Positions 13,901 to 28,900 of a stretch of DNA of 64,000 bases are shown here, one piece after another. How positions within the stretch are numbered: the first letter of the stretch is position 1; the number at the start of each line of letters is the position of its first letter. This stretch comes from Actinernus sp. WN-2022 (Eukaryota; Cnidaria; Anthozoa; Actiniaria; Actinernidae): assembly GCA_030867875.1 (NCBI GenBank), contig JAOWCC010001501.1, positions 33,871,971 to 33,935,970 of the forward strand, written 5' to 3'. Position numbers and translations under genes: made by a program. The notes under the pieces are model-generated. The model was not told the DNA's origin. It saw only the letters and a program-made list of their open reading frames with translations, and did not search any database.

Positions 13901-16900
13901 CAATAAGAACATTAGGTTCTGCGGCAAGACTTTGTATTTTGGGTCTTGAACCAACCAAGGTGTACTCTGTTTTGGCTATATTCAGGCTTAATTTGTTAGC
14001 TGATAGCCATTTTTTAACATTATTAAGGTCATGATTCAGGACCACTTCAGCTTCACTAACTGACTTGCCAACAGCCGTTAGGCTCGTATCATCTGCAAAC
14101 AATCTAGGGGTAGTATGCTCGAGACAGTTTGGCAAATCATTAATATATAGTATGAACAGAAGTGGACCGAGAATTGACCTTTGAGGGATTCCACAGGTTA
14201 CTTTTCTATGACCAGAGAGCCTGCCGTTAACCTGGCAAGTTTGCTCTCTATTGTTTAAGTAAGATTTCATAAGGCCTAAGGCATGTCCTTTGATACCGTA
14301 AGCCATGAGTTTATCCAAGAGGATCTCATGATTTACGGTATCAAACGCCTTTTTTAGATCAAGAAAGATTACAAGGTTGTAAAGGCCTCGATCCATGTTG
14401 ATATACCATTCATTAGTACAGTCCAGCAATGCAGACGCAGTAGAATGGAACCGTCGGAATCCGAATTGATGTTCAGACAATAGATCCTGCGCAGTTATAT
14501 ATTCCATTAATTGCTCATATAAGATTTTTTCATATATTTTGCTTATTACTGGAAGTATTGAGATTGGCCTATAATTATCAAGCATATTTCGAGGACTTTT
14601 TTTGTGGAGTGGAATCACCCTAGCTAATTTCCATTCTGATGGAACAGTTTGTGATATAATGGATTTGTTGAAAATTTTCATGAGTGGTTGTGAAATTACT
14701 GGGGCTGCTAATCGGAGTACTTTAGCCGAAATTTTATCTATTCCAGTGGCTTTGGATACAGATAGGGAATTAAGCAGCTTGAAAACTTTAGACGTACCAA
14801 TGGCTCTAAAATAAAACTTGCTTTTAACTTCTTTAATGAAATCTTTATGGTTAGGACCATTGGTGTCTATAGTTTCAGCAAGCTTTGGGCCTATATTCGT
14901 AAAATATTCATTAAAATGTTGAGCTATATCCTCTGACGATGTAACAGAACAGTCTCCCAATTTAACCTCATTAATTGAACTCTCTTGCTGTTTTCGCCCA
15001 AGAATATCATTTATAGTTTTCCAGGCCCTTTTTGGATCATCCCTCTGTTTTTCTATTTGTGTAGCATAATATTCGACTTTGGCTTTACGTAGTGCAATGT
15101 TGACACTATTTCGGGAAGACTTGTAAAGTGCCCAATCGCCTTCATTGTTTCTTATAATTGCTATACGTTTTAGACGATCTCTTTCAAACATTTTCTCCCT
15201 GATATCCTTTGTTATCCAGGGAAGATTCGATTGATTGCGTACTCTTTTTGATTTGACTGGGGCGTGTCTGTCGAGCACTTCAAGAAACAATGCCTTCTAT
15301 TGTGCCCACATTGCATCTACATTTTCTTCCTTCTGGATATCTACTGCTGATCATTTACTCCGTTTATAACATGACCGATCGGTCTTGGGGTAGGTATACA
15401 AGTAATTTAGATACATGGTTTCTGGTATCTGCTGTGTCTGCCTTCTGGATATCTACTGCTGATCATTTACCCCATTTGTAACATGACCGATCGGTCTTGG
15501 AGTAGGTGCAAAAGCAATAGATACATGGTTTGTAATATCTGCTGTGTCTGCCTTCTGGATATCTATTGCTGATCATTTATTCTATTTGTAACATGACCAA
15601 TCGGTCTTGGGGTCGGTGCACAAGCAATAGATACATGGTTTGTAGTATCTGCCGTGTTTGCCTTCTGGATATCTATTGCTGATCATTTATTCTATTTGTA
15701 ACATGACCAATCGGCCTTGATGTAGGTAGACAAGTAATAGATACAATATGAGCGGCGGACGAACTGTATGGGCATTTATTCCATTGTATTGTATCTTGTG
15801 AAATGAAACTATGTGGGAATTTTTAAAATTTGCATTAAAAAATTAGAGTTCGACACTATGATTTTCACCACGGGCGTGCGCAGTGTTTACAAAACAGGGG
15901 AGTGGCCGGATGGTAAAATGTTTGGCTCGAGGTCACGACGTACAAGTTGACCGAGAGCCAAACATTTACCCGTTCGGCCCAACAAACTCAGGCCCGATGT
16001 TTCTTTTGGTGGAAAGCCGAGCACATTCGTTCAGAAGTTTATGGTATTACTACAATTTGACCTGAACAATCTTTGTTTGAAATCTCGCACCCAAAACCTG
16101 TATAACGTCCTTTACTGTGCAGACTCGTCAGAAACTGCTACTGACCTTTTTATATGATAACTCTTCAGGTACCCGTGAGACAAAGGAGAGAAAGACTGCT
16201 GATGATGTGCCATGGTACAAAGAACTCTGGAACACAATAAAGTACATTTTCACATGCTGTCGTCCACAACCCATACCCGACTCCCAGGCTTCTGCGAAAG
16301 GCCAGTCCGATAGTCCTAATTCACACGAGGTACTGGAAACTAACTCACTTAGGTGGTGACAAATCGAATTCCCTCTATTAATTTTATTCAGACGGCGGCC
16401 ATGTTTAATCCCAGGAGAATAAAAACCTTTGTTTGCCCCCGTCTCGTTCTGAAACTGCCCAGTACGAGGTTACACGTGGTAAATCTATTGTTTACTCCCG
16501 TCTAACCTCGTTCTGAAACTGTTCAGTGCGAGGCTACGTGTGGGAATTGTGTTGTTTCTATCCAAAATGGCCGCCGCCTGATAAAAGCGATGAGAACTCA
16601 ATAAAGATGGAGAGAAATTTCGGTTTTTGAGGACAGCATGTTAATAATTGAGATTTCGTACTAGATGTATTATCGTTGCCCATTTTATTCATTCTAATGT
16701 GCAAATTTAGTGAGAATACAGTCATTCTTCTCATCTAAGATTACGGATTGACAATATTTCGATAATGGATTGGCACCCAAATTATTTTGAAAGCGCTTCA
16801 ATCAAGGTACGAATGACATTAGCAAATCATTTTCCATGGAGTGACTTTGTTCCCTAAATTGCACCAATGAAATGTTGTCAGTGTTAAATTCACGGTGTTA

Positions 16901-19900
16901 GTATATGATTGTTGCGTTCGACGAAGGAGAACGCATACTAATCTTGCATGGGGCTCCCTGTGGTGATGTGTGGGCTACCTGTGCGTTTCCAGCCGGAAGC
17001 CAATCGAAATTTTTTGGACTATGTATGTCGAAGAACCTCGTTCTGGGGCACATATGCGCACGCATGTATTTGCCGCCTCGTGGCATGGTTGTTTCGTCGC
17101 GATCGCAAGTTCTTCGGCGCGGTGACGTCAAATCAACTCGCCATAATTTGTAAACAACCGAGTGAATTATGTTGGCTTGCTCGCTGTACTGGATTCTGCT
17201 TTTCGCTGTACATATTGATACCGAAACTACAAACAGTTAGATGACATAGCTGAAGAGAAATCTAGGTCTGAGTTTTCTAGATACCCGTAATCGCCGTATC
17301 TTGTGTGAGTTGCGACACTGTGTACATCTTGCCTTTCTAACGGGTTCAAATTAACACTACATTCAGGCAGAGAGTTAATCTATAACGACACTTTAATATG
17401 CCAAGTAACTGGAATATCAACACAGTACAAGGTAAGGGAAATTTAAAGTACTGAGTTCATTGCTGTGTTCATTGCTAATCAATAAATCTACACTGAATTT
17501 CTAACGGACCTGAAACAAGGCTGATCAAAGCCAAGACCCGGCAGCTAACAATAGACTATATCGCAACCCCGCCGTCGCAATGCACTCTGGGATGGATATC
17601 TCAGTTTGCCATTGTTAAATCCAAGATGGCCGCCCAACGACAACAATGGAAAACTGAGATATCCATCCCAGAGTGCACTCCGACGGCGGAGTTGCGATAT
17701 AGTCTATGGCGCTCAATGCCATAACCACATAAAACACACACAGTTACATAAGTATTGCATCCGATGATTTAATGTTATACAAAGATAATTACAGTTTTAT
17801 ACCCAGATGCATCCCCTTGTATATTAATTCAAGACATCAAAATTTTCACATTAGGTGAAAACAAGCATTTTTGATCAGGATTACTTACACCGTCTACATT
17901 ATTGCAGCAATTTTTCAGCCTTTTGTGTTACCACAGTCCTTTCTCTTTCAAAAAATATGTCGAACGCACTTTGATAATCTATGATTACTTCTAGTTTAGT
18001 AATATTTCCATACATGAAAGTATGTCTCGTTGGCAGGAGGTGTCCTCCATGTCGGACAGCACTTTCTCGGACGACGACCTGTCAACTTCAGAGCCGGCGG
18101 TTGAGGATTCCAAGAGTTCTTCACCTGACGATTTATACTTAGAGGAGGAGGGTGGGGAAGGGGCTGTAGCTCCTGCTCCCATACGTGCACCGCTATCAGA
18201 GCCTCCCAAGTCGGCTCTGAAGTCCAAGTTACGAAGGACGACCAGCCACGGTACAGTGGAAAGTCTCACAGCTATGTAATGTCTAGCCTGCTATGCAGAC
18301 CTATTTCTTCACTCTCATAAATTTGAAGAAAAAAAGTAACATGCAAGCAGACCTCAACACATTTGTTTTATTTTTCTGCCCAATCAAAGCTGTTGTTACT
18401 GTTGTTAGAATTTTAGTGAATTAGCGCGCCATTGAACACTCTCCTATGATTGGTCAATGGCAAATGTATTGTCTGAATTCTTTTTAAATGTAACAATACG
18501 TCACTTTCCAGGATATGGAAGGTAAAATCTGATTGGACCATAACACAATGAGGTGTGCATATTGGAAACTAATTAAGCGATCGGGTAAGCAGACGTTACT
18601 TTTTTCTTCGAATTTATGAGAGTGAAAAAATACATCTGCATAGCAGGCTATGTGATGTCATGCGTGAAACAAAAGCCTTTCAAAGTCTTGACATGAATTT
18701 GGAGATACGAAGGGTGGGTCGAAGTTCGAAACTAACAATGAAAATTCCGAGACATCCATCATTCGACTTTAGTAAAGCTTTTGACTCTGTTCCGCATGAT
18801 ATTGTGTGTAATAAGCTTAGGTCTCTCAACATCAACCCTTGTGTATAGTTAACTGAATCATAAATGTTCTCACTGCTAGGAGGCAAAGAGTAATTGTAGA
18901 TGCTATTCTTACTCAGTATCTAGATATCAACAAAGGTGTACCTCAGACAATATTAGGACCCATTTTTAACTCGTGATTTGCAAGCGCAGGAACTAGTTAA
19001 CCGATGCTATAGTTAACAGAAAGACAAGAAAAGGGGGAACGCATTATTAGTAACTTCCTTAATAAGCTGTTGCCTGCCAAAAGAACTCGATAACTTAGGG
19101 AACGTGGCCACAATTATATTCTCCCTAAAAATCGTACAGAACGTTTTAAGAGCACCTTTATCAATAGATGCCTTTTAAATTTCATTTGATATAATGTTAC
19201 TTTATACATACATATGTACCAAGTTGTAAATTTATTATGTAGTCTTAGTAAGTTGTAAATTTATTGCCTAACACTGTGACGTCTGCCTGAAAGTTATCAA
19301 TAAAGACTATAATAAAGATTATTATTATCACGAATTACTTCAGTTCGTGATTGGTCCATTGTGTTTTTACTTGCTCGTGATTGGTCCATTGTGTTTTTAC
19401 TCGCTCCCGTGATTGGCTCTGTAATTACTTCCGTTTTGGTTTTACGACACTCCATCGAAAACCGCTCTATTCTGTTATTAATTCATTTGTGTCATATTAA
19501 TATCTCTTATCAGATGACGACGCAGCGTTCAGGCCACCAAAATGGCGCTTTCCAGGCGAGAAGAAGGTGCGATTTGATGCCAAACTCCCCAAATTCTACG
19601 CCGAAACGCCGGTAGAGGACTGGTTACCAATAGACTTGAAGGTAAGTAAGCGAAGAAAACAGCCAAGTTAAAGAATCTGAGGAATACTCTACTGAACCCG
19701 TCCTCAGTAGACTTTCTCAAAGTCCCTTAAAACGAGATTTTCATTCCCGCCTTTGCTTACGAGATTTTCATTTCCCGCCTTCGCTTCTCTTAAAACAAGA
19801 TTTTAATTTCCCACCTTCGCTTTTCTGGTCGCTCAGTTCAACTCGCGCATCCTGCTCGTTCTAAGAGGATCAGAGGAAAAGAGCTCGACTTGTAGCAAGT

Positions 19901-22900
19901 CTACCGTCCTCAGATGCTTGCCAAACTTTCTCAGTTATACCCAGGCTTCCCACGGTCAGGGAAAAGTCGGGGAAACATTCACGATCATGGAATTGTAAGG
20001 TTTTAGGATTTGGCCAAGGAAATCGAAAATTGCAATGAAAGTCAGTGAATTTTTATTTTCAGGCTTCGCATACTTATATTATTTCTTCTGGCTTGTTTCT
20101 GTTCGATGTTTCTGTCTCATAATTACGATTGAATATTTGGAAACAATCTCGATTCGATTCTTCTGTTCTTGGACAGTGAAAAATCAGGATTTTGTTAACC
20201 TGCAAATGTGTGGGAAACCTGTTTATTAGCTGCATCCCACATGGATTGTACCGCCTTCTTTCCTATACCTTTCTGGTGGAATCTTCATTTCAAATCTTCA
20301 TAAGATATCTCCCTTCATTAAAAAAAGAAAAGGTTTTCATTTATATAACGCAAATTCTATGTTAATACATTCAAATGCGCTTCACAAGGTTATTTTTGTG
20401 ATACAGACTGCTATTGTGGCGCAATGTGCTGCCGTGCAGTTTACAATCATGAGTGATTGTCAGTACCTGTTGTGTTGGGAGACAATCCCCTACTCTTTCT
20501 CGAAATAACACAACAGGTTATTTTACGTACCCTTCGTATAGATTAGAAGAGGAAGGAGACAAGGCAAACGGCTTATACGTCCCTGCCCAATGATGCGGCC
20601 AGGATTCGAATCCCGACCTCCCGCACTCTAGACCGTGCTCTACCAATTGAGCTAACCAGTGCGGCTGTAAATTGAAACGAGTGGATTCTTTTTTTTTTCA
20701 GCGACTCTATCTGAACAATTTTAAAGCGCATGGCTACGATAATGTGAGTTTTATCGCTGGTATGACGAATAAGGTAAGTAAATAGAGTTTTTTAGCCACT
20801 GGTCAATACTAAACGTATCTTGAATATCTATTTCAGCGAGCATGTGTAGCTTACAGTGTCAAATGTATCTAAACAAGTGATTTCCAAGACTGTTCCATCT
20901 ATTCTTATTCTAGAATACAGTCAATCGAACGCACCCTTATTATATTAACATCATTAACGAAACCCAGACATCAACATCGTCTCTGACTGTGCAATTCTCT
21001 AGCGGATTTTCGTAAGATAAATATCAGTATCATAAATAGAATGTCGATATTGTTTGTCAGTGGTAACTGTTTTATACAATAAACGGAGCGAATCGTGCGC
21101 TCTGATTGGTCGATAGCCATCTATTAGAGTAAGATACACAGATTATACGTCACAAGGTCGCTAATTATTGTATAAAACAACATTATCATTTTGCCGTGGG
21201 TTGTCATCTTATAGATGCACAGATGACGTCACAATGTGAAGAGAACATCAGTTACGCCACTCGTCTGCGTCTCGTGGCCTCTCTTTGTTCTGGTCACGTT
21301 GTGACGTCACCATATGCCAGATGTAAAGTAGTATATTGTGGACCGAATCCACCATAAAACAGGCTGTACATGTGACCACAATTCATAGGCAGCATTCCTG
21401 TCCAAATAAAACGTAGAAATAACATAACCATGACAACCGCTCCTTTACATGTTTTGGGTGCTGTCCATTTATCTGACCGGTTAGGACTGGGTTCTTGTTA
21501 TACAAAAATAAATTTCCGCTCTCTTTTAAATATAGAACTCAGCGTGTCCACGTCAGGGGCGTAGGGAGTTCCTGAAAATTGGGGGGGGGGGATGATGAAT
21601 TCTGGGACATTTTCATTCTCTTCTCAGTTATGGGACTGGGCAGAAGATGGGGGGAGGCAACTGTCCCCCTCTCCCCCACTCCCTACGTCACTGGTCCACG
21701 TTATGTTTTTGCAGAAAGCAAATTGTGTGCTACTGCATGCATTTTCACGTGCAGTTATTGTATTTTGTAATTAAGACTATTGTGTTATGCCGTCGTCCTA
21801 GATGTTGCTGTCGTGGTTTCTTAAAGGAAACCCCGACTATTGGAACAAGTTGCCGTTAAATTGATGGCAATATGGTCTAGGTTGAAAATATGTTGACAAA
21901 AATGGGAAATATATTTTAGTTTTTGAAAAAAATGGACTTGAGTATAAGCCATTTTGGGCATGGGCGCCGCCATCTTGGATCTGATGACGTTTCACGGCGG
22001 TCACTATTGTTAAAAACAATAAGCTTTTGTCGTGTAACAATAGGGACCGCCAAAAAACGTCATCAGATCCAAGATGGCGGCGTCCGCGCCGAAAATGGCT
22101 CATACTCATGTCTATTTTTTTTCAAAAACTATAATACATTTCCTAATGTTTTCAACATATTTTCGACGTATTGCCAACAATTTAATGGCAACTTGTTCCA
22201 ACAGCAAGGGTTCCCTTTATTAAAGTCCCTAAGTGTATGTGTTGTACGATAGAAACGGTAGAACTGGCTACTTCTCATCCCTGAGTAGGCCCAATTTTCC
22301 TGCCGCGATTTATAATGTTTAAGTTTGCCATCCACTACGTTAACCTTATGACAAACTACTGTAACTTTATATGATTTTGTTGTGACGTCACAGGACCTTC
22401 GTTCTATTGGTATCAGTACGCGTGGTCACCGTATGCAGCTCGTGTATCTTATTGACGGCATCCCACACGTGCAACTCAATGCTGACGTACCGGTAAGAAA
22501 CCCGTCACAACATTTCCCGAGCATCGCGCTCGGGAACTATTCTGTTCTTCGGTTCTTCGGTTCTTCATCGGTTCTTCTTCGGTTCTTCATCTCCGGGAGG
22601 GAAGGTATAGAGATACGGAATTGATCTTCGAGTGTTTAGCTTGGTAACTCGCGAGTGAGCGGAGCGAACGAGTGAGTTTTCAAATGAAACGAAAGAAGAT
22701 CAATTATGTATCTCTAAGCAGCCATGTAATTTACTTTTTATTACATGAAAATCAGTTGAGTGGTGAGCATTGTTATTTCTACTTGTGAAGATCACCAAAA
22801 TTCGGCCTTGAAAAGCCTGTCAAACCAAGTCAAAATCAAACAAATTTGCTCAAAATTACGTTGTCTCTATAAAAACTAATGTTTTTAACATTTTAGAAAC

Positions 22901-25900
22901 ATTGGGGTGTAAAAAAAAGAGCAAATCGGACAAAACGAGTTTTGTTCTGTGTAGTGATATCCCACACATGTTGATATAAATGATATCCCTACTGGAGGCA
23001 GACGTGATATCATTTTACGATTTTGCTATCAACAGACATACCACTGACTATCATGTAATATATGAAGTTTATCCTCAAAGAGTGTCATTTTACGGGTGAT
23101 TGTACTTGATGTGATAAGCTTCATATTTTCTAACTACCGGGAATTTTTCTTATTAATTTTTTTTATTGACAATTAAATTGCTCTAAGAACTCTTTACTCG
23201 TTTTGCCTACTGTCATTACAAACTTCTTTGTGATTTTTTGAAGCTCTTCTGGAGGAATTTTGTCGGGTTCTCGTCTGTTCATTGCAGTCGAGAAATCCCT
23301 TGAAGTGTTTTAGATCGTAATTTGTTTTTTTCCCCGGAATTTTTCATTTTCTTGCTGCTCATTCAACCTCTTTAATGTTCCTCTGTAATGTTCACAAATC
23401 TGCCTACCATCAGGCAAGCAAACATGACGTCATCTTATATATCTGGAAAATACGTCAATCAAGACCCGGATGTAGTATCGTATGAGTTCTACGAGAGGTT
23501 TTTTTTCTCAGTAAAACACTCCAGTCCATTTAATTACAGTGCCTATGTCATCGCTACAAGTAGACCATTGTTTATCAAAAGCGCCTTTAAAGAATATAGT
23601 CCAACCGTGATGCTTAGCGGCCTTCGTTTATTTCCGCTTCATGAAACTTTCAAACTAAACAGGAAAACTGCAAAAGAAGCGTTCCAAAAACAGATTCAAA
23701 TTAAAACTATCACACAAACAACAGGACTGTAACGATTTTCAAAAGACTGGAAGACAACTCGTACAAAACCGACTTGTCAACTGTGACGAAATGGCCGCCG
23801 TAGCGCGCAAAGCATGGTCTATATTATTTAAAGCGAATTTCTTTAAAACAAAACTACAAAAATAACACCCTGAGATCGAATAGAAATACAACGTGAATGT
23901 CCTGATATGCTTTTCAAACTTTCTCGTTAGAGGCGGCAAAAATTAAAGTGGATCACAAAAGCTTATTCTTGAAACTTGATTTCGGTTACAGTCAACCGAT
24001 TCCAAGTTGCTCTAAATTTTACTTAAAAGCAGTATTTTTCATCCACTCGAATCTTTGCCATCCTCCATCAAAATTGTCTCAAATGGTCTCCAGTATCCAT
24101 GGAAAGCATACTCTGCTAATCTGAGTAGTTATTTTTGTTTTTCGTCATGAGAAAGTTGATCATTTGGGGATTAGCAGTGCCCCTTTAATTAGGAATTTTG
24201 TGTTCACCTTTTTCTGTGCGTAGGAAAATGTAGAGGAATGGTTGCACGATCTTGGTCTTGAGAGTTACTGGGATTACTTTGTTCACAATGGCTATAACGA
24301 GCCGCGAGTTCTGGAGGATCTTAAGGCCATGGACAATGAAATGCTACGACAGACGCTTAGGGAAGATCTACAGATCAGTAAACCAGGACATCTTGCCAAA
24401 ATGATCAAAGCTATCAAGAAACTACAATACCCGACTCCGTGTAAGTATTTCACTGCTGGATATTAAGAATTGTTGTGACGTAATATTTGAGTCCCACACG
24501 TGTGACAAAACTGTTCATCATGTCCTTAGTGGCGCTGTTCGCGCGTGCTGGAATTCTTTAAGTAATTATTCGCCTAAGGGAGCGGTCATTAATTACTTGC
24601 GGGGGGGGGGGGGGGGGGGGGAGGGCCGGTAAAATATCTAAAACGAGGACCCAAAAATGTTGGCCTTCCCCAAAACATCAGCCCAAACAATCTTGGCCCT
24701 CCCAAAAACATAAAAAAAATACGTCTTTTTTTTAACAAAAGAGGAAAGCATTTCTTTTGTTTTACTCCTGAAAACCTCGTTATCAAGCAGAATGTTTGAG
24801 GTCTCGAACGTTGCTATTAGCAGCATCCCGCACGCGCTGATTGCTGGTTAAGGGACATTTCCAAGGTGGAGCTGAATGGTCGATTGAAGTAGCCTAAAAA
24901 TATTGTAAAAGTTTCATTGTTAAAACAGGCGCCCAAAATTTTGTGACCCTCCCCAAATCGAAGCCCAAAAAATCTTAGCCCTCCCCCTAAATTTACCGGG
25001 AGGGCTTCGGCGTTTAACTTGTGGAAACAGGTCTCTCTCTCTAGTTTCGAAGGGCTTTCACACAGTGATTTCGCCGAGATTTTCGGATTCACCGGATCGA
25101 TCAAAGTTTATACTCGCACATAATTTGACAACAGAGCCGCCGTGATAATAATTTCCCATTGAAACGAACTGTAATTCGTTCACTGTTCTCTCTTGAACTG
25201 GTTCTCTGCTACTGCCAGCAACGAGATTGCCTGCTAGCAGATCTCTCTCTTTCTCTCTCTGCAAGTAAAAATAAAACCTCTCGCTTTAGTAATTATTAGT
25301 ATTACCCGGAGAGAGTGTTCTCTGTTTATAGCAGAGACGGGTGAGCAGTAAATGTTACAGTACAGCCAAGTACTGCTGTATAACACTTTGTTGACTTTAC
25401 ATTCAACTTGTAAGGTACTATTAGTTTCATCAAGGTCATCCATGTTCAAATCAAAATTATCATGTCAGTGAACATAGAATATGCTTAGTTTCGTGAGGTT
25501 CCCGCCGTGAACAAGGGGTCAAAGTCCCGGATATAAACAATAACAAAAGCACGCTAAGCACTGTGGGTGAGACGGCCCCTTTAATTTCTTTCAACAGCCG
25601 AGAGAGAAATCCGTCGAGCCCGCGAGACTTTAAAAGAGGCCGGCCCTGTCACAGACCTGGAGGCAGTCAACCAGGATGAAGGAAAGGAGTTTCGCTTCTG
25701 GAAGGGGCTGCGAGAAGCTTGTTTGATGCCCGAGTCAGCCGTCTTCGGTGTAGTCACAGAACTGAAGGAGAAGCTGGAAGATCTGCGTGACTCCACGTTG
25801 ATGGTGTTTGCTATTGTCAACGCCATCTGGATGATCCTGATTATCACGTTAACCAAACTGGTAAGGAACAGGTTTATTCTGGTTCTCTTGAAATACCACT

Positions 25901-28900
25901 GTCATGTTATGTAAATGAACTTTCCTAGTATGATCAACTAAAAGTTGATTAAGGTATCCGTCGTGGGGAGCGAGTAACAGCTGACGTTTCGCGCGCTAGC
26001 CCTTCGTCAGAGCAAGAGGGAATTGTGGGTGGGGGACGGTTTATATAGTGTTGAGTACATGATTACCGCTGAAGAAACATGTGCTCGGATCAATTAGGAT
26101 CAAAGGAAATTGCGTCAACAATAGAAATTCTAATAGCTCTTTTGCTCTGAAGGGCAAGCGCTCGAAACGTCAGCTGCTACTCGCTCCCCACGGCAGTTAG
26201 GTACTGTTTAAAACACGGACAGCAGTGTTTTATCAAGTTTAAAAATTCGAGGGCGAAGCCCGAGAATTTTTAGACTTGATAAAACACGTGCTGTGAGTGT
26301 TTTAAACGGCTTCAAAAACGCTTTAAGAATGCAATGAAAGAAAGACGCACATCTCAAGGGAATGGTTACTTAATGAACCATTGAACCTTTCTATACACAA
26401 CGCCATGCAAAATATTCGAGTAATCACCGCCTGCAATTACGAACATCTCAAGGGAATGACATGAAGAAATTACCATACTATGTTGTTTGAAGCGGCGTTT
26501 CGCAATGCAAGAAGAATCTGCACTTGAAGGATTTGGTGTCGTGGTTTACCTCGATAAAGTTCAAGACTTGGAAAGCGATGTGACTGACATGACGGCAGAC
26601 TCTAAATTTTTGACTCCGGCACAAAATATGTAAGTTTGATGCACGTTTTTATAATTACGGCTTTGAGTTTGGTTTAATAATTGGAACTAAACAGTGGCTC
26701 GGCAAACAAGTAATGGTAGTTGGATAACTTCATTTTAAAAATATTGTCTCGGTAGTCTGCTGATATTAGTAAATTTAGTGCAAAATTTATTATCTAGGTA
26801 CCTTATGTTCCGTGTACTTTTTGCTATCTTTGGGTCTTTATCAGTGAATTCTTAATTAGGATGAAACTTTATATAAAATTTCATGTTCATTAATATTCTT
26901 TATATAAAACGTTCATCCTAATTAGCAATTCAGTGAGAAAGCTGAAACATCAATAGAAATTCCATTGTCTCCATCATTAACCCCGTTTCCCTCTGGGACA
27001 GAATTCAAATCCCTCCGCGGGCCTTCTAGAATGATGAGATTTTATCAGGTATAAAGGAGCATGCACGTGACTGATTTGCTTCATCTGATTGGACAAAATG
27101 CTCATTAATTATTCATGAGTTTTTGAACATACCTTAATCGACTTTTAGTTGATCGTAGAATTAAATAACATATTTAATATTCTTTTAAAAATGACATTTT
27201 GATGGCAAACGTAAAAAATTAGAGTTCAATATCGTACCTAGCCTGCTATGCAGACGTATTTTTCACTCATAAATTCGAAGAAAAAAGTAACGTCTGCTTA
27301 CCCAAGCGCTTAATTAGTTTCCAATATGCACACCTCATTGTATTATGGACCAATCAGATTTTACCTTCCATATCCTGGAAAGTGACGTAATGTTACATTT
27401 AAAAGGAATTCAGACAATACATTTGCCATTGACCAATCATAGGAGAGTGTTCACTGGCGCGCCAATTCACTAAAATTGTAACAATGGCTTTGATTGGGCA
27501 GAAAAATAAAACAACGTGCTGACGTCGTGCTTGCTTATTGGAAACTAATTAAGCGCTCGGGTAAGCAGACGCTTTCTTCGAATTTATGAGAGTGAAAAAT
27601 ACGTTTGCATAGCAGGCTAAATCGTACCCAGACCCCATGTTTCTTACTGCCCATGCTCGACGAAAAAATAGGGCTCTGGACAACCTCGTCCCCAGGGTCT
27701 TCTCGGTCAGATCCAAGATGGCGGCTACTCCGAGAGAAGACCCTGGTAAAGGCTGGATCACGTGATAAAATACTCCCAGATTTTGGGAGTATTTTGTCAC
27801 GTGATTTGGCAATCTAAGATGGCGGCCAAGCTAAATATGGGAATAGTTCATGACGTGTACAAACCATAGGTATCCCAATCCGGAGTGAGCGAGAAGCGAT
27901 TAACGGTATTTCCACGCGGCGAACGATGCAGTGAAAACAGGTCTACTAAATGGCTCGAAATGGAGTTTACTTGGATAAAGAACCAGTGGAAAGGTATCAC
28001 AAAGCTACCAGGATGTATCTAAGCTAGAAGAGAATCCTAAAAAGCCGTTCATTTTCCGTTAGCGTTGAAGCGAAGCGATCAATAGCACATGTTCAGGTTT
28101 AACGGCTTCTCCTGGCTTTCCCACTGATGGACCTTACCAGAAAACTACCCAGTAATGCACTTCATCTATTGCTCTATCTACACAACGTGTTTTAAGGTTA
28201 TTTAAAATCGTTTTATTGATCAAATTTGAGCAATCTAAACTATATACAAGTTCATCTCTCTGGACTCAGTTCGTTTGGCCAATAAAAAGCATTGTTAGAA
28301 CCATCCTTGCGTCATAATCGAAGAGCCAATCAGAATACGTGACAGTTCAGCCTTTACCAGGGTCTTCTCTCTGAGTAGCCGCCATCTTGGATCTGACCGA
28401 GAAGACCCTGGGGACGAGGTTGGGCTCTGGAAGAATCCGATTTTTGTGTATTCTCATTTGCTGTTCTGAACAATACAATTTCACCGGAAGTCAGCTATAA
28501 AACCTTTTATTTGGACAAAGGCATTGAAAAATTGGGGGTTATCTAAACGCTAAAAACCGTTGCATTTTACCGAAATGGTTGGCGCTAATTTTTTTAGGGA
28601 TCTTATATATTTGCTTGCATCCTATCGGGAGTACAAATCGATTCACCGCCAACACAAATCGCACACAGTACATGAATTCGAAAGTGGAACCCAACCGGCA
28701 GTAAACAGTTGATATAGCCGAGGGATTTACCGTAACAGATAGGCCACATTCCCATATTAACAACGATGTTTGTAAGTGCTCTATAGGCAAAAGTGGCATT
28801 TTCCGATCTCGTAATGTTTGTATGGGAATTATGCAACGAACTCCAGGAGCTTTATAAATACGAACGTTAATCGCTTCTCGCTCACTCCGGATTGGGATAC

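Noticed and set aside
16905..17244. 82-98-residue overlapping frames
   Set aside because: Overlapping on both strands, no domain or splice context; inside a chitin synthase intron.
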